Shown: one piece after another, positions 53,651 to 64,000 of the stretch
Layout of the letters: each line of letters starts with the position of its first letter
Numbering within the stretch: position 1 is the stretch's first letter
Assembly (NCBI RefSeq): GCF_003234185.1
Contig: NZ_QKSM01000001.1
Span: 372,001 to 436,000 of the forward strand
Source of the DNA: Curtobacterium sp. MCSS17_008
GTDB lineage: Bacteria > Actinomycetota > Actinomycetes > Actinomycetales > Microbacteriaceae
Length of the DNA stretch: 64,000 bases
Direction: 5' to 3'
The notes under the pieces: model-generated
Told to the model about the DNA's origin: nothing
The model's database searches: none
The model's input: the letters and a program-made list of their open reading frames with translations, nothing else
Program-made: the position numbers and the translations under genes

Positions 53651-53704
53651 CGACGTGGGCGGGTCCCCGCAGCGGAGTACCGCTGTGGGGACCCGCCCAC
53701 GTCG
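53651..53704. terminator. Bidirectional terminator between the DUF4383 gene and priA
   Basis: A 25-bp stem (53651-53675 with 53680-53704, one G-T pair) with a 4-nt loop lies between two convergent genes, 24 nt from each stop. It is the longest hairpin in the window. Confidence 0.85.
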
Positions 53705-53728
53705 CGTCTCGTGGTCGTGGTGGTCCGG

Positions 53729-55798
53729 CTACACCTCGGTGAACGGCTCGACGTCGTCCAGGCGGACGCGGAGCGCCGGCGCCGCCCGGCGACGGTTCCC
53801 GCCGGGGAGCACGCGTCGTGTGGAGGAGCGCCGGATGACCTCGGCCTTGAGCGTCGCCGCGACCTCGGCACCGTGCGCGTACGGGAAGCGCACGATCGCC
53901 CGGACGGTGCCGGGCACCGGGTCCTCGGGCACCGGCACGGGACCGAGCACGGCCCCGACCGTCGCGTCGCCGAGGGCCTCGACCGCGGCGGTGACGGCCT
54001 CGTCCGTGCCGGTGAGCGTCGCCACCCGGACCGCCGGCGGGAAGTGCAACGCACGCCGGTCGACGAGCTCGTCGTGCGCGGGACCGTCGAGCCGCCAGAG
54101 CGCCATCGCGGTCGCGAGCTTCCCCCCGATGCCGACGAGGTAGACCTCGGCGCCCGGTGCGCCCTTCGCCGCGGCACCGGTCCAGAACCGGAGGACGTCC
54201 TCCTGCACGCGGAGCCCCTCGCGTGCGAGCATCCGGTCCCCGTCGAGCAGGAGGACGCAAGCGAAGCCCCCGGGCACACTCGGCTCCGCGCCGCGGGTCG
54301 CGACGACGACGGAAGGCCGCGCGGGGACCTCGTCGAGTGGCCGGGAGCCGTCGGCGACGACGATGCGGGTGCCGGGGAACGCGCGTCCGAGTTCGTCGGC
54401 GGTGCGCTGCGCGCCCTGCCCGACGGGCTTCACCGTGCCGTTGCCGCACGTCGGGCACCGGAAGCCGACGGCCAGCGCGCCGCAGAACCGGCACTGCGGG
54501 GTGGCGCCCCGGTGCGGCTGCCCGAGCGGACCGCCGCAGACCCGGCAGTGCGCGCGCTCCCCGCACTCGGCGCAGACGAGCCCCGTGCCGAAGCCGGGGC
54601 TGGCCACCTGCACCAGGACCGGTCCGTGCTGGCTGGCCTCACGTGCCGCCCGCCACGCGGTGCTCGGGATGCGGGCCTGCGCGGCGAAGCCCTCGGCGCC
54701 GCTCTGCTGCACGGTGGGGATCACCTTCGGCGTCGGCACCCGGTACGGCGCGACGTCCTGGAGCCACTGCAGCTCGACCAGGCGCTGCACGTCGGTGCTC
54801 CTGGCGTGCGACACGAACAGCAGCCCGGCACCCGACTGCGCCGCCCGGACCAGCGCGACGTCGCGCGTGTGCACGTACGGGGCGCGCGGCTCGACGAACG
54901 ACGCGTCGCCGTCGTCCCACATCGCGATGAGACCGAGCTCGGTCGCGGGCGCGTACGCGGCCGTCCGGTTCCCGATCGCGACGACCGCGTGGGTCCGCGC
55001 GCGCAGGAGTGCGGCGGCGCGCTGACCGTTCGTCTGCTTGGCGTCGAAGCGGACCACGCGCTCCGCTGGCAGCACCGCGTGCAGGGCGCGCTCGAGGTCC
55101 GTCACGTCACGGAAGTCCGGGACGGCCACGACCGCGGAGCGCTCCGCGGCGACGGCGTGCGCGGCGGCCTGGGCGATGGTGGCGGCCCACCCCGGTACCC
55201 ACACGGCGGACGCCGGACCGTCCGGCGCCGTGCCCGTCGCGCCGGACGCCGCTGTCGCCGCGGACGGCCCGGCAGCGCCGGACGCCGCGGCCGAACCGGG
55301 GGCCGGCGTCAACGCGACCGGGTGGGGGACGGCGGCGACCGCAGCCCGCCCGCGGTCCGCGACCAGGGCCTCCAGGGCGCCCTCGGCGTAACCGGTGACG
55401 GGCGGTGCCGCGACCGGCGACGGCGACCACCCGGTGTCGCGCGCGAGCCAGGCCTTCTCGGCGCGGACCTGGCGCGGGGGCACGGCGAGGCGCAGTACGT
55501 CGGACGCGACGCCGGCCGCGCGGTCGGCGACGGCGCGCGCGAGCGACCAGATCTCGGGCGCCAGGACCGGCACCGGCGAGACGACCTGTTCGACGGGACT
55601 GAGCTCTCCCGGCCAGTCCCCCTCGGAGACCAGCTCGACGACGTACGCGTCGGACATGCGCGCGCCGGTGCGCAGCGGGACCTTCACGCGGACCCCCGGC
55701 ACGCAGTCGTCCTCGAGCTCGGCCGGCACCCGGTAGTCGAACAGACGGTCCAACTGCGGGAGCGGCGAGTCGAGGACGACGCGCGCGACGGTGGTCAC
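53729..55798 (-). CDS. priA: PriA-like primosomal protein N' (helicase motifs degenerate)
   Basis: PriA restarts stalled replication forks. This 689-residue actinobacterial form keeps the N-terminal DNA-binding domain (VLDSPLPQLDRLFDYRVP) and the zinc cluster CAECGERAHCRVCGG with CRFCGALAVGFRCPTCGNG. The Walker A motif expected in the motor is not present: the corresponding stretch reads VWVPGWAATIAQAAAHA, after an Ala/Gly/Ser-rich insertion. It probably lacks ATPase activity, as described for other actinobacteria. I start at the GTG at 55798, 8 nt after metK, which gives the conserved N-terminus. Confidence 0.88.
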   Translation of the reverse strand: MTTVARVVLDSPLPQLDRLFDYRVPAELEDDCVPGVRVKVPLRTGARMSDAYVVELVSEGDWPGELSPVEQVVSPVPVLAPEIWSLARAVADRAAGVASDVLRLAVPPRQVRAEKAWLARDTGWSPSPVAAPPVTGYAEGALEALVADRGRAAVAAVPHPVALTPAPGSAAASGAAGPSAATAASGATGTAPDGPASAVWVPGWAATIAQAAAHAVAAERSAVVAVPDFRDVTDLERALHAVLPAERVVRFDAKQTNGQRAAALLRARTHAVVAIGNRTAAYAPATELGLIAMWDDGDASFVEPRAPYVHTRDVALVRAAQSGAGLLFVSHARSTDVQRLVELQWLQDVAPYRVPTPKVIPTVQQSGAEGFAAQARIPSTAWRAAREASQHGPVLVQVASPGFGTGLVCAECGERAHCRVCGGPLGQPHRGATPQCRFCGALAVGFRCPTCGNGTVKPVGQGAQRTADELGRAFPGTRIVVADGSRPLDEVPARPSVVVATRGAEPSVPGGFACVLLLDGDRMLAREGLRVQEDVLRFWTGAAAKGAPGAEVYLVGIGGKLATAMALWRLDGPAHDELVDRRALHFPPAVRVATLTGTDEAVTAAVEALGDATVGAVLGPVPVPEDPVPGTVRAIVRFPYAHGAEVAATLKAEVIRRSSTRRVLPGGNRRRAAPALRVRLDDVEPFTEV

Positions 55799-55806
55799 AC
55801 CGTGCC

Positions 55807-57021
55807 CTAGACGGCGGCGGTGACGAGTCCTGCTGCGGCGCGGAGCTCCTCGACGCGGTCGAGCTGCTCCCACGTGAAGCCCGGCAGCTCGCGGCCGAAG
55901 TGCCCGTAGGCGGCGGTCTGCGCGTACCGCGGCTTGAGCAGGTCGAGGTCGCGGATGATCGCGGCCGGCCGCAGGTCGAAGACCTCGGTGATCGCGGCCT
56001 CGATCGTGGCGTCGTCGACGTGTCCGGTACCGAACGACTCGACGTACAGCCCGACCGGCTTCGCACGACCGATCGCGTACGCGACCTGCACCTCGAGCCG
56101 GTCCGCCAGCCCCGCGGCGACCGCGTTCTTCGCGACCCAGCGCAGCGCGTACGCGGCCGAGCGGTCGACCTTCGACGGGTCCTTGCCGCTGAAGGCACCG
56201 CCACCGTGCCGGGAGGCACCGCCGTACGTGTCGACGATGACCTTGCGGCCGGTCAGACCGGCGTCGCCCTGCGGGCCACCGATCTCGAACCGACCGGTCG
56301 GGTTGACGATGACGTCGACGTGCGACGAGTCGAGGTCGACCAGGTCGAGGACCGGACGGATCACGTGCTCCGTGATCTGCGCGGTCAGCTCGTCGAGCGT
56401 CACCGCGGGCGAGTGCTGGGTGGAGAGCACGACGGTCTCGACGGTCTTCGGCACGACACCGTCGTACCCGACCGTCACCTGCGTCTTGCCGTCCGGACGG
56501 AGGAAGTCGAGGAGTCCCGTCTTGCGGACCTCGGCCAGCCGCTCCGCCAGGCGGTGCGCGAGCCAGATCGCGACGGGCATGTACTCGGGCGTCTCGTTCG
56601 TCGCGAAGCCGAACATGATGCCCTGGTCTCCGGCACCCTGACGGTCGAGCGGGTCGACCCCGGCACCGGAACGGCTGTCGAGCGACTCGTCGACGCCCTG
56701 GGCGATGTCCGGCGACTGCGCGCCGATCGACACCTCGACACCGCAGGTCCGGCCGTCGAAGGACACCTCGGACGAGTTGTACCCGATGCCGGTGATGACG
56801 TCACGGACGAGCTTCGGGATCTCGACGTAGCCGGAGGTGGTGACCTCGCCGGCGACGTGCACGAGCCCGGTCGTCACCATCGTCTCGACGGCGACGCGCG
56901 CGTGCGGGTCGACCGTCAGCAGGGCGTCGAGGATCGTGTCCGAGATCTGGTCGCAGATCTTGTCGGGGTGCCCCTCCGTCACCGACTCGGACGTGAAGAG
57001 GCGCAGGTTGGTGCTGCTCAC
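55807..57021 (-). CDS. metK: S-adenosylmethionine synthetase
   Basis: Makes S-adenosylmethionine from methionine and ATP. The 404-residue product has [21 protein letters not shown] at the N-terminus, the [12 protein letters not shown] signature and [19 protein letters not shown] (P-loop-like), all as expected. The start GTG lies 4 nt after the rpoZ stop. In many actinobacteria coaBC lies between rpoZ and metK; here it is missing. Confidence 0.97.
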   Translation of the reverse strand: MSSTNLRLFTSESVTEGHPDKICDQISDTILDALLTVDPHARVAVETMVTTGLVHVAGEVTTSGYVEIPKLVRDVITGIGYNSSEVSFDGRTCGVEVSIGAQSPDIAQGVDESLDSRSGAGVDPLDRQGAGDQGIMFGFATNETPEYMPVAIWLAHRLAERLAEVRKTGLLDFLRPDGKTQVTVGYDGVVPKTVETVVLSTQHSPAVTLDELTAQITEHVIRPVLDLVDLDSSHVDVIVNPTGRFEIGGPQGDAGLTGRKVIVDTYGGASRHGGGAFSGKDPSKVDRSAAYALRWVAKNAVAAGLADRLEVQVAYAIGRAKPVGLYVESFGTGHVDDATIEAAITEVFDLRPAAIIRDLDLLKPRYAQTAAYGHFGRELPGFTWEQLDRVEELRAAAGLVTAAV

Positions 57022-57025
57022 AGGA

Positions 57026-57289
57026 TCAGTCGGAGGGCTGCTGCTGCTTGGTGACGGTCAGCTTGTCCTCGTTGATCTCGTGCAGCGCCACCGACAGCGG
57101 CTTGTCGTCGATCGTCGAGTCGACCAGCGGGCCGACGTTGTCGAAGAGCGAACCCTCGTGCAGGTCGGCGTAGTAGTCGTTGATCTGGCGCGCACGCTTC
57201 GAGGCGAAGATGACGAGCGCGTACTTCGACTCCACCTTGGCGAGCAGGTCGTCGATGGGCGGGTCGATGATGCCCTGGGGGTTGGCCAT
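57026..57289 (-). CDS. rpoZ: DNA-directed RNA polymerase omega subunit
   Basis: The omega subunit helps fold and stabilise the beta' subunit of RNA polymerase. The 87-residue protein has the conserved [28 protein letters not shown] (in part) and a C-terminal [20 protein letters not shown] precedes the ATG. It lies between the gmk fusion and metK in the usual order, with a 115-nt gap upstream that shows no clear signal. Confidence 0.95.
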   Translation of the reverse strand: MANPQGIIDPPIDDLLAKVESKYALVIFASKRARQINDYYADLHEGSLFDNVGPLVDSTIDDKPLSVALHEINEDKLTVTKQQQPSD

Positions 57290-57404
57290 GGTGTCTCCTG
57301 TCAGCTGCGGGTGCGTGGGGCGCGGGTCCGACCGGATCGGACCGCCCGACCGAGGTCGGACTGCGCGGGCGCGGCGCCGAGGAGGCGCGCGCGGGTGCGC
57401 CGTG

Positions 57405-58337
57405 TCAGGGCGCAGAGAACAAGTCTACGACCTCGCGTGCCGCCGTGCCGACATCGGAGTTCACGATCCGCACGTCGAACTCGTCCTGCGCCGCCAGTTC
57501 CACCTTCGCGGTCTCGAGACGACGCGCCTGTTCCTCGGCTGACTCGGTGCCACGGCCGATGAGCCGGCGGACCAGTTCCTCCCACGTCGGCGGGAGCAGG
57601 AACACGAGCACCGCCTCGGGCATGGCGTCGCGGACCTGGCGGGCACCCTGCAGGTCGATCTCGAGCATGACCTTGTCGCCGGCGTCGAGCGCGCGGTCGA
57701 TCGGCGGTCGCGGCGTGCCGTACCGGTAGGAGTTGTGCACGACCGCCCACTCGAGCAGCTCGCGGTCGCGGATCATCCGGTCGAACTCGGCGTCGTCGAC
57801 GAAGTAGTAGTGCACGCCGTCGACCTCGCCCGGGCGGGGCTTGCGGGTCGTCGCCGAGACGCTGAGGTTCACGTCGGGGTAGTGCTCGCGGATGTGGGCG
57901 CTGACCGTGCCCTTGCCCACCGCGGTCGGTCCGGCCAGCACGACGAGCTTCGACGCCCCGCGCTTCCGGCCGCGCGCGGCGAGCCAGTCGGCCAGGGCGC
58001 TGCGCTGCCGGGTCCCGAGCCCGCCGAGACGCTTCGACGGGGCGATGCGGAGTTCGCCCATCACGGCCTCGGCACGCGCGGGACCGATGCCGGAGATGCT
58101 CGTGAGCAGGTCGCGCACGCGGAGGGACTTCTCGGCGGGCAGGTCGGCGTCGGACCACGCGGCGCGGGCGACCTCGAGGGGGCTGCGCTCCCCCGAGGCG
58201 ACCTGCGCCTTGACCGCGGCCCGTGCGCGACGCGCCGCGACCGCGGCACGGGCGGCGGCGACGCGGTCGACCTCCGGCGGGTTGCGGTGCGCCGGCAGGT
58301 CGCTGCGGTCTGCGGTCGTGGGCGTCTCGTCCGTCAC
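57405..58337 (-). CDS. gmk: Integration host factor-guanylate kinase fusion
   Basis: A 310-residue two-part protein. Residues ~20-125 match actinobacterial integration host factor (mIHF): [26 protein letters not shown] and the [16 protein letters not shown] tail (each in part), a DNA-binding S13-like fold. Residues ~129-310 are guanylate kinase: P-loop GPTAVGKGT (136-144), [18 protein letters not shown] and [16 protein letters not shown], which phosphorylates GMP to GDP. In mycobacteria these are adjacent separate genes; here one frame covers both without a stop. The GTG start overlaps the pyrF stop. Confidence 0.93.
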   Translation of the reverse strand: MTDETPTTADRSDLPAHRNPPEVDRVAAARAAVAARRARAAVKAQVASGERSPLEVARAAWSDADLPAEKSLRVRDLLTSISGIGPARAEAVMGELRIAPSKRLGGLGTRQRSALADWLAARGRKRGASKLVVLAGPTAVGKGTVSAHIREHYPDVNLSVSATTRKPRPGEVDGVHYYFVDDAEFDRMIRDRELLEWAVVHNSYRYGTPRPPIDRALDAGDKVMLEIDLQGARQVRDAMPEAVLVFLLPPTWEELVRRLIGRGTESAEEQARRLETAKVELAAQDEFDVRIVNSDVGTAAREVVDLFSAP

Positions 58338-59233
58338 GCGGCGGCCCCGAGCGCCGTGCGGATGCGGTCGGCGCGGTCCTGCACGAGGGCGGCGACGCCG
58401 TCCGGTCCGTCCGTCAGCAGCCCGCGGGACTCGTTCACGAGCACCTGCTCGGCCCGCGCACCGTACCGGGCGCGCAGGTCCTCGATCCGGGCGCCCTGGG
58501 CACCGAAGCCCGGCGCGAGCACCGGCGCGGAGCCGATGGTCCCGGCGTCGATGCCGAAGTCGTCGAGGTCGAGGGTGGCGCCGAGCACGAGCCCGACGTC
58601 CCCGAGCGGCTGCTCGCCGCCGGTCCGGTTGTCGTCTGCCACATCCAAGACGATACCGGCCGCGACGGAGCGTCCGGCACGCGGCCCCTCGGCGAGCACC
58701 GCGGTCTGCAGCACCCGGGCCTCCGGGTTGCTCGTCGCGGCGAGGACGAAGACCCCCGCCCGGTTCTCCCGCGCGACGGCGATCGTGCCGGCGAGCGACC
58801 CGTACCCGAGGTACGGCGACACCGTCATCGCGTCGGCCCGGAACGGCCCCTCGCGGTCCAGCCAGGCGAGCGCGTAGTCGTCACCGGTCGAGCCGATGTC
58901 GCCCCGCTTCACGTCGGCGACGACCAGGAGGCCCGCATCGCGTGCCCGACGCAGGGTCGCGTCGAGCGCGCGGTAGCCGGGGATCCCGGCCGCCTCGAAG
59001 AAGGCGATCTGCGGCTTCACGATCGCTGCGTGGCCGGCGGCCGCGTCGACCAGGGTCGCGCCGAAGGCGGTCAGGCCCTGCTCGTCGCGGCCGAGCCCCC
59101 ACGCCGCCAGGGTGGCGGCGTGGGGGTCGATGCCGACGCACAGGGGGGAACGCTCCCCCATGGCGGCGGCGAGCCGGACGCCGAAGGAGGCCGCGCCTCC
59201 CGGCTGCACCGTGGTCACGTCAGCTGCCGTCAC
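58334..59233 (-). CDS. pyrF: Orotidine 5'-phosphate decarboxylase (type 2)
   Basis: Last step of UMP synthesis. The 299-residue product belongs to the longer type 2 enzymes of actinobacteria: [27 protein letters not shown], the catalytic-site K109 in [17 protein letters not shown], and [11 protein letters not shown] near the C-terminus. The start GTG overlaps the carB stop as GTGA and its stop overlaps the gmk fusion, so four genes are joined end to end. Confidence 0.96.
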   Translation of the reverse strand: MTAADVTTVQPGGAASFGVRLAAAMGERSPLCVGIDPHAATLAAWGLGRDEQGLTAFGATLVDAAAGHAAIVKPQIAFFEAAGIPGYRALDATLRRARDAGLLVVADVKRGDIGSTGDDYALAWLDREGPFRADAMTVSPYLGYGSLAGTIAVARENRAGVFVLAATSNPEARVLQTAVLAEGPRAGRSVAAGIVLDVADDNRTGGEQPLGDVGLVLGATLDLDDFGIDAGTIGSAPVLAPGFGAQGARIEDLRARYGARAEQVLVNESRGLLTDGPDGVAALVQDRADRIRTALGAAA

Positions 59234-62200
59234 CAGGTCGCGCGCTCGAGCGCGTAGTCCTGCAGGCTGCGGGCGCTGAGCGGGGTGCCGATCGTCTCGA
59301 TCGCCGCGACCGCTGCACCGAGCTGTGCGATCGTCGTGAACAGCGGCTTGTCCGCGGCGACGGTGGCCGCACGGATCTCGTAGCCGTCCGCGCGACCGGC
59401 GGCACCGGAGGGCGTGTTGATGACGATGTCGACCGCGTCGCGGGCGAGCAGGTCGACGACGCTCTCGCCACCCTCGCTGTACTTCCCGACCAGCGTGACC
59501 TCGATGCCGTTGCGGCGGAGCACCTCGGCGGTCCCCTCCGTCGCGGTGATCGTGAACCCGAGCTGCTGCAGGCGGTGCACGGGCAGGACGACCTGGCGCT
59601 TGTCGGTGTCGGCGACGCTCACGAAGACCGTGCCGCTCGTCGGCAGGCCGCCGTACGCCGCGTCCTGCGACTTGAGGAACGCGCGCGGGAAGTCGCGATC
59701 GATGCCCATGACCTCGCCGGTCGAGCGCATCTCCGGGCTGAGCACCGAGTCGACGACCTGACCGTCGTGGGTGCGGAAGCGGCGGAAGGGCAGCACGGCT
59801 TCCTTGACGGCGACCGGTGCCTGCGGCGGTACCGAGGAGCCGTCGCGCTCGGGCAGCAGGCCCTCCGCGACGAGCGCGTCGATCGAGGTGCCGGTCATCA
59901 CACGCGAGGCCGCCTTGGCGAGCGGGATGCCCAGCGCCTTCGACACGAACGGGACCGTCCGGCTGGCGCGCGGGTTCGCCTCGAGGACGTAGAGGACGCC
60001 CGCGCCGATCGCGAACTGCACGTTGAGCAGGCCCTGCACGCCGATGCCGCGGGCGATCTTCTCGGTCGCCTCGACCACGCCGCGGATCTCCGCCTTGCCG
60101 AGTCCGACCGGCGGCAGGGTGCAGGCCGAGTCACCGGAGTGGATACCGGCCTCCTCGATGTGCTCCATGATGCCGCCGACGTACAGCCGCTCCCCGTCGA
60201 AGAGCGCGTCGACGTCGATCTCCACGGCGTCGTCGAGGAACCGGTCGACCAGCAGCGGCAGGTCCGTGCCGATGATCGCCTGGTCGGCCATCCGCTCGAA
60301 GTAGTCCGCCAGGGCAGCCGGGTCGTAGACGATCTCCATCCCGCGGCCGCCGAGCACGAAGGACGGGCGGACGAGGACGGGGTAGCCGATCTCCTCGGCG
60401 ACCGCGGTCGCGCTGGCGAGGTCGTGCGCGGTGCCGTTGCGCGGTGCGAGCAGCCCGGCCTGCTCGAGGATCGCGGCGAACTGGCCGCGCTCCTCGGCGG
60501 AGTCGATCGCGCTCGGGGTCGTGCCGAGGATCGGGATGCCGGCGGCCTCGAGCGGCTTCGCGAGCCCGAGGGCGGTCTGCCCACCGAGCTGCACGACGAC
60601 ACCGACGAGCTCGCCGGACGCCGCCTCGGCCTCGATGACCTCGAGGACGTCCTCGGTGGTGAGCGGCTCGAAGTAGAGCCGGTCCGAGGTGTCGTAGTCG
60701 GTCGACACCGTCTCGGGGTTGCAGTTGATCATGATCGTCTCGTAGCCGGCGTCCGACAGCGCGAACGAGGCGTGCACGCACGAGTAGTCGAACTCGACAC
60801 CCTGGCCGATGCGGTTCGGGCCGGAGCCGAGGATGACAACCTTCTTGCGATCGCTCGGGGCGACCTCGGTCTCCGTGTCGTACGACGAGTAGTGGTACGG
60901 CGTGAGCGCCGGGAACTCGCCGGCGCAGGTGTCGACCGTCTTGAACACCGGGCGGATGCCGAGCGCGTGCCGCGCGTCACGCGCCTCCTGCTCGGAGATG
61001 CCGCGCAGCGACGCGATCTGGGCGTCGCTGAAGCCGTGCTCCTTCGCCCAGCGCAACGTGTCCGCGTCGAGCTCGGCGGCGGCACGCACCTCGTCCGCGA
61101 CCTCGTTGATGAGGACGATCTGGTCGATGAACCAGGGGTCGATCCCCGTGGCCTCGAAGACCTCCTCCGCCGTGGCGCCGGCGACGAGGGCCTGCTGCAC
61201 CGTGACGATGCGGCCGTCGGTCGGCGTCTGCGCCTTCTCGAGCAGCGCGTCCTTGTCGAGCTCGGCCGCCGGGGTGTCCCAGTGGAACGAGGAGCCGCGC
61301 TTCTCGAGCGAGCGCAGCGACTTCTGCAGGGCGGTGGCGTAGTTCCGGCCGATGGCCATGGCCTCGCCGACGCTCTTCATGGTGGTGGTGAGCGTGGCGT
61401 CGGCCGCCGGGAACTTCTCGAACGCGAAGCGCGGGGTCTTCACGACGACGTAGTCGAGCGTCGGCTCGAAGCTCGCCGGGGTGACCCGGGTGATGTCGTT
61501 CTCGATCTCGTCGAGGCGGTAGCCGATGGCGAGCTTGGCGGCGATCTTCGCGATCGGGAAGCCCGTCGCCTTCGACGCGAGCGCGGACGAACGGGAGACG
61601 CGCGGGTTCATCTCGATGACGATCACGCGCCCGTTCGACGGGTCGACGGCGAACTGGATGTTGCAGCCACCGGTGTCGACACCGACGCGACGGATGATGT
61701 CGATGCCGATGTTCCGCATGTTCTGGTACTCGCGGTCGGTCAGCGTCAGGGCGGGGGCGACGGTGATCGAGTCACCCGTGTGCACGCCCACCGGGTCGAC
61801 GTTCTCGATCGAGCAGATGACGACCGTGTTGTCGTGGTTGTCCCGCATGAGCTCGAGCTCGTACTCCTTCCAGCCGAGGATCGACTCCTCGAGGAGCACC
61901 TCGGTGGTCGGGCTGGACTGGAGGCCGTCGCCGACGAAGCGGACGAGCTCCTCCTCGTTGTACGCGAAGCCGGAACCGAGGCCGCCCATCGTGAAGGACG
62001 GCCGGACGACGAGCGGGTACCCGAGGTCCTGCGCGTACTCCTTGGCTTCCTCGAGGGTGTGGGCGATGTGGCTGCGGGCCACGTCGGCGCCCGACTCGAG
62101 GACGAGCTCCTTGAAGAGCTGGCGGTCCTCGCCGCGCTGGATGGCGTCGACCTTGGCACCGATGAGCTCGACGTCGTACTTGTCGAGGATGCCCTCGGCG

Positions 62201-62508
62201 TCGAGCTTGATCGCCGCGTTGAGCGCCGTCTGGCCACCGAGGGTCGGGAGCACGGCGTCGGGGCGCTCGATCTTGATGATCTCCTCGAGCGAGGCGCTCG
62301 TGATCGGCTCGATGTAGGTCGCGTCGGCGAAGTCGGGGTCGGTCATGATCGTCGCCGGGTTCGGGTTGACGAGGATGACGCGGACGCCCTCGGCGCGGAG
62401 GACACGGCACGCCTGGGTGCCGGAGTAGTCGAACTCGGCGGCCTGCCCGATGACGATCGGGCCGGAGCCGATGACGAGGACGGAGTTGATGTCTGCGCGC
62501 TTCGGCAT
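59230..62508 (-). CDS. carB: Carbamoyl-phosphate synthase large chain
   Basis: Makes carbamoyl phosphate from bicarbonate, ammonia and two ATP, for pyrimidines and arginine. The 1092-residue protein has two homologous ATP-grasp halves, each opening with an [22 protein letters not shown] or [22 protein letters not shown] motif (quoted in part) and containing [16 protein letters not shown] or [18 protein letters not shown]-terminal methylglyoxal-synthase-like regulatory domain (about the last 140 residues) follows. The ATG overlaps the carA stop by 1 nt (TGATG). Confidence 0.97.
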   Translation of the reverse strand: MPKRADINSVLVIGSGPIVIGQAAEFDYSGTQACRVLRAEGVRVILVNPNPATIMTDPDFADATYIEPITSASLEEIIKIERPDAVLPTLGGQTALNAAIKLDAEGILDKYDVELIGAKVDAIQRGEDRQLFKELVLESGADVARSHIAHTLEEAKEYAQDLGYPLVVRPSFTMGGLGSGFAYNEEELVRFVGDGLQSSPTTEVLLEESILGWKEYELELMRDNHDNTVVICSIENVDPVGVHTGDSITVAPALTLTDREYQNMRNIGIDIIRRVGVDTGGCNIQFAVDPSNGRVIVIEMNPRVSRSSALASKATGFPIAKIAAKLAIGYRLDEIENDITRVTPASFEPTLDYVVVKTPRFAFEKFPAADATLTTTMKSVGEAMAIGRNYATALQKSLRSLEKRGSSFHWDTPAAELDKDALLEKAQTPTDGRIVTVQQALVAGATAEEVFEATGIDPWFIDQIVLINEVADEVRAAAELDADTLRWAKEHGFSDAQIASLRGISEQEARDARHALGIRPVFKTVDTCAGEFPALTPYHYSSYDTETEVAPSDRKKVVILGSGPNRIGQGVEFDYSCVHASFALSDAGYETIMINCNPETVSTDYDTSDRLYFEPLTTEDVLEVIEAEAASGELVGVVVQLGGQTALGLAKPLEAAGIPILGTTPSAIDSAEERGQFAAILEQAGLLAPRNGTAHDLASATAVAEEIGYPVLVRPSFVLGGRGMEIVYDPAALADYFERMADQAIIGTDLPLLVDRFLDDAVEIDVDALFDGERLYVGGIMEHIEEAGIHSGDSACTLPPVGLGKAEIRGVVEATEKIARGIGVQGLLNVQFAIGAGVLYVLEANPRASRTVPFVSKALGIPLAKAASRVMTGTSIDALVAEGLLPERDGSSVPPQAPVAVKEAVLPFRRFRTHDGQVVDSVLSPEMRSTGEVMGIDRDFPRAFLKSQDAAYGGLPTSGTVFVSVADTDKRQVVLPVHRLQQLGFTITATEGTAEVLRRNGIEVTLVGKYSEGGESVVDLLARDAVDIVINTPSGAAGRADGYEIRAATVAADKPLFTTIAQLGAAVAAIETIGTPLSARSLQDYALERATW

Positions 62509-63707
62509 CAGTTGGCTTCCTTGGTGATGTCGGCGGCCGGGGTGGTCGCGGTGGCGGTCGCGGGGTCGAGCGGTTCGCCCGCGCGGCGCTCACGCACCAG
62601 GTCCGCGAACCGGTCGAACAGGTACATGGAGTCGTGCGGGCCGGCGGCCGCCTCGGGGTGGTACTGCACGCTGAACGCGGGCACGTCGAGCGCGCGGAGC
62701 CCCTCGACCACGTCGTCGTTCAGGGAGTAGTGCGAGACCTCGACCCGGCCGAAGCCGGCCGGCGACTCGACGACCTCGCCGAGCGGCGCGTCGACCGCGA
62801 AGCCGTGGTTCTGGCTCGTGATCTCGACCTTGCCGGTCGTGGTGTCGAGCACGGGCTGGTTGATGCCGCGGTGGCCGAACGGCAGCTTGTACGTGCCGAA
62901 GCCCAGCGCGCGACCGAGGAGCTGGTTGCCGAAGCAGATGCCGAAGAACGGACGACCGGTCTGCAGCGACGCCTGGAGCAGCTCGACCTGCGCGTCCGAG
63001 GCGGCGGGGTCGCCGGGGCCGTTCGAGTAGAAGAGGGCGTCGGGCGCGAGGGCTTCGAGCTCCGCGGCGCTGATGTCCTGCGGCACGACGTGCACCTCGA
63101 ACCCGCGCTCGGCGAGGTAGCGGGTGGTCGAGGCCTTCACCCCGAGGTCGAGCACCGCGAGCTTCCCGATCTGCTCGCCGACGGCGGGGACCACGTACGT
63201 CTCCGGCGTCGACACGATCGACGAGAAGCTCGCGCCGGCCATGGCGGCCTGGTCGCGCACGATCCGCAGCTGCTCGTCGGCGGACAGGTCCGCCTCCGCG
63301 CCGCTGAACACGCCGCCCTTCATGGCGCCGGCGTCGCGGATGCGGCGGGTCAGCGCACGGGTGTCGATGCCGGAGATGCCGACGATCCCGTCGCGCACCA
63401 GGTGGTCGTCGAGGGTCGCGTTCGCGCGGTGGTTCGACACGATGCGGCTGGGGTCGCGGACCACGTAGCCGGCGACCCAGATGCGACGGGACTCGGGGTC
63501 CTCGTCGTTGACGCCCGTGTTGCCGATGTGCGGCGCGGTCTGCACCACGATCTGCCCGGCGTAGGACGGGTCGGTCAGCGTCTCCTGGTAGCCGGTCATG
63601 CCGGTGGCGAAGACGACCTCTCCCAGGGATCGGCCCCGGGCGCCGTACGCCCGTCCGTCGTAGCGGGTGCCGTCCTCGAGGACCAGTACGGCCCGTTCGC
63701 GTGTCAT
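62508..63707 (-). CDS. carA: Carbamoyl-phosphate synthase small chain
   Basis: Glutaminase subunit feeding ammonia to CarB. The 399-residue product begins [20 protein letters not shown]. The N-terminal domain has [19 protein letters not shown], and the class I glutamine amidotransferase domain has the nucleophile C258 in [12 protein letters not shown] and the catalytic histidine in [12 protein letters not shown]. The ATG at 63707 is chosen because it overlaps the upstream stop as TGATG; an earlier in-frame ATG lies inside that gene. Confidence 0.97.
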   Translation of the reverse strand: MTRERAVLVLEDGTRYDGRAYGARGRSLGEVVFATGMTGYQETLTDPSYAGQIVVQTAPHIGNTGVNDEDPESRRIWVAGYVVRDPSRIVSNHRANATLDDHLVRDGIVGISGIDTRALTRRIRDAGAMKGGVFSGAEADLSADEQLRIVRDQAAMAGASFSSIVSTPETYVVPAVGEQIGKLAVLDLGVKASTTRYLAERGFEVHVVPQDISAAELEALAPDALFYSNGPGDPAASDAQVELLQASLQTGRPFFGICFGNQLLGRALGFGTYKLPFGHRGINQPVLDTTTGKVEITSQNHGFAVDAPLGEVVESPAGFGRVEVSHYSLNDDVVEGLRALDVPAFSVQYHPEAAAGPHDSMYLFDRFADLVRERRAGEPLDPATATATTPAADITKEAN

Positions 63708-64000
63708 CAGTTCGTCCCTTCGCCCGCGGTGTGCGGGTGTTCGTGCGTCGTCGTCAGTCCCTGCAGGGCGGCGAGTGCTGCTGCGCCGCCCTCCGGGAAC
63801 CGGAAGTAGGTGTCGAGGTCCGTCGCTGCTGCGGCGCCGGTCGCCGTCCATCGCAGACGGACCAGTCCCCCCGGTTCGACCACCCGGTCGATGGCCGCGG
63901 TGGCCCGGTCGGCGCCGCGGACGTCGGCCGCGGCGATCCAGCGGTCCTCGTCGCCGGCGTGGCGCAGGACCACCCCGGTGTCGTGGACGGTCACGCCGCC
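63707..64000 (-). CDS. PH-like domain protein, C-terminal part (5' end outside the window)
   Basis: The frame is open through the right edge, so only the last 97 residues are seen. The sequence ([14 protein letters not shown], then [19 protein letters not shown] and TYFRFPEGG) looks like the end of the PH-like-domain membrane protein that precedes carA in actinobacteria. The GTG at 63994 is probably internal, since the two codons before it are sense. The function is unknown; coupling to carA by a 1-nt overlap suggests it is part of the pyrimidine operon. Confidence 0.65.
   Translation of the reverse strand, partial: GGVTVHDTGVVLRHAGDEDRWIAAADVRGADRATAAIDRVVEPGGLVRLRWTATGAAAATDLDTYFRFPEGGAAALAALQGLTTTHEHPHTAGEGTN

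Noticed and set aside
59180..59202. Additional copies of the palindrome arm inside coding sequence (also near 12468 and 28603)
   Set aside because: These short CCTCCCG or GGGAGGC matches fall inside pyrF, uvrC and the GNAT gene, encode ordinary residues and lack pairing partners.

Overview
The window is very G+C-rich chromosomal core sequence from a high-GC Gram-positive bacterium. Gene order (tkt-tal-zwf-opcA-pgl, gap-pgk-tpiA-secG, uvrA-uvrC-rapZ-whiA, carA-carB-pyrF-gmk-rpoZ-metK-priA, fmt-rsmB-rpe), the presence of rbpA, whiA, opcA and an actinobacterial-type integration host factor, and frequent GTG/TTG starts all point to Actinomycetota. A cysteine-free RbpA and an IHF-guanylate kinase fusion suggest Microbacteriaceae; a Curtobacterium-like organism is my best guess, not a proven identity. 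I see no prophage, transposase, CRISPR array or defence island.

Layout. 1-5.9 kb (+): pentose phosphate operon, entering in the middle of transketolase. 6.2-10 kb (-): gap-pgk-tpiA-secG-rbpA, glycolysis plus a translocon subunit and an RNA polymerase-binding protein. 10.3-21.3 kb (-): coaE, uvrB, a short-chain dehydrogenase, uvrA, uvrC, rapZ, whiA (nucleotide excision repair and regulators). 21.4-27.7 kb (-): polA, a DUF885 hydrolase, rpsA. 27.7-32.2 kb: small mixed genes (hotdog thioesterase, GNAT, ANTAR response regulator, tRNA-Leu, MOSC protein, HdeD-like and VIT1-like membrane proteins). 32.4-40.2 kb (-): pyk, gltD, gltB. 40.4-49.5 kb (-): his/trp cluster (hisE, hisG, hisF, hisI, trpE, two small membrane proteins, trpC, trpB, trpA) and lgt. 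49.5-52.7 kb (-): fmt, rsmB, rpe. 52.8-53.6 kb (+): two small genes, probably stress-related. 53.7-64 kb (-): carA, carB, pyrF, gmk fusion, rpoZ, metK, priA, with a PH-like protein running off the right edge.

The genes mostly form translationally coupled chains joined by 1-4 nt stop/start overlaps. The metabolic theme is central carbon flux (pentose phosphate, lower glycolysis) feeding histidine, tryptophan, glutamate and pyrimidine synthesis.

The unusual content lies in small-scale structure. There is a dispersed family of palindromic elements at gene ends (arm core near GGACGGGAGGCRCGGTG). Several genes have a TANNNT hexamer 6-8 nt before the start codon, suggesting leaderless mRNAs. Three 54-bp units reproduce the 3' end of tRNA-Leu. 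In-frame 18-bp minisatellites lie in uvrC and rapZ. A 16-bp promoter-like motif is shared by two small-membrane-protein loci, and a multi-arm hairpin lies downstream of polA. Two genes usual in these clusters (yvcK and coaBC) are absent from their expected slots.
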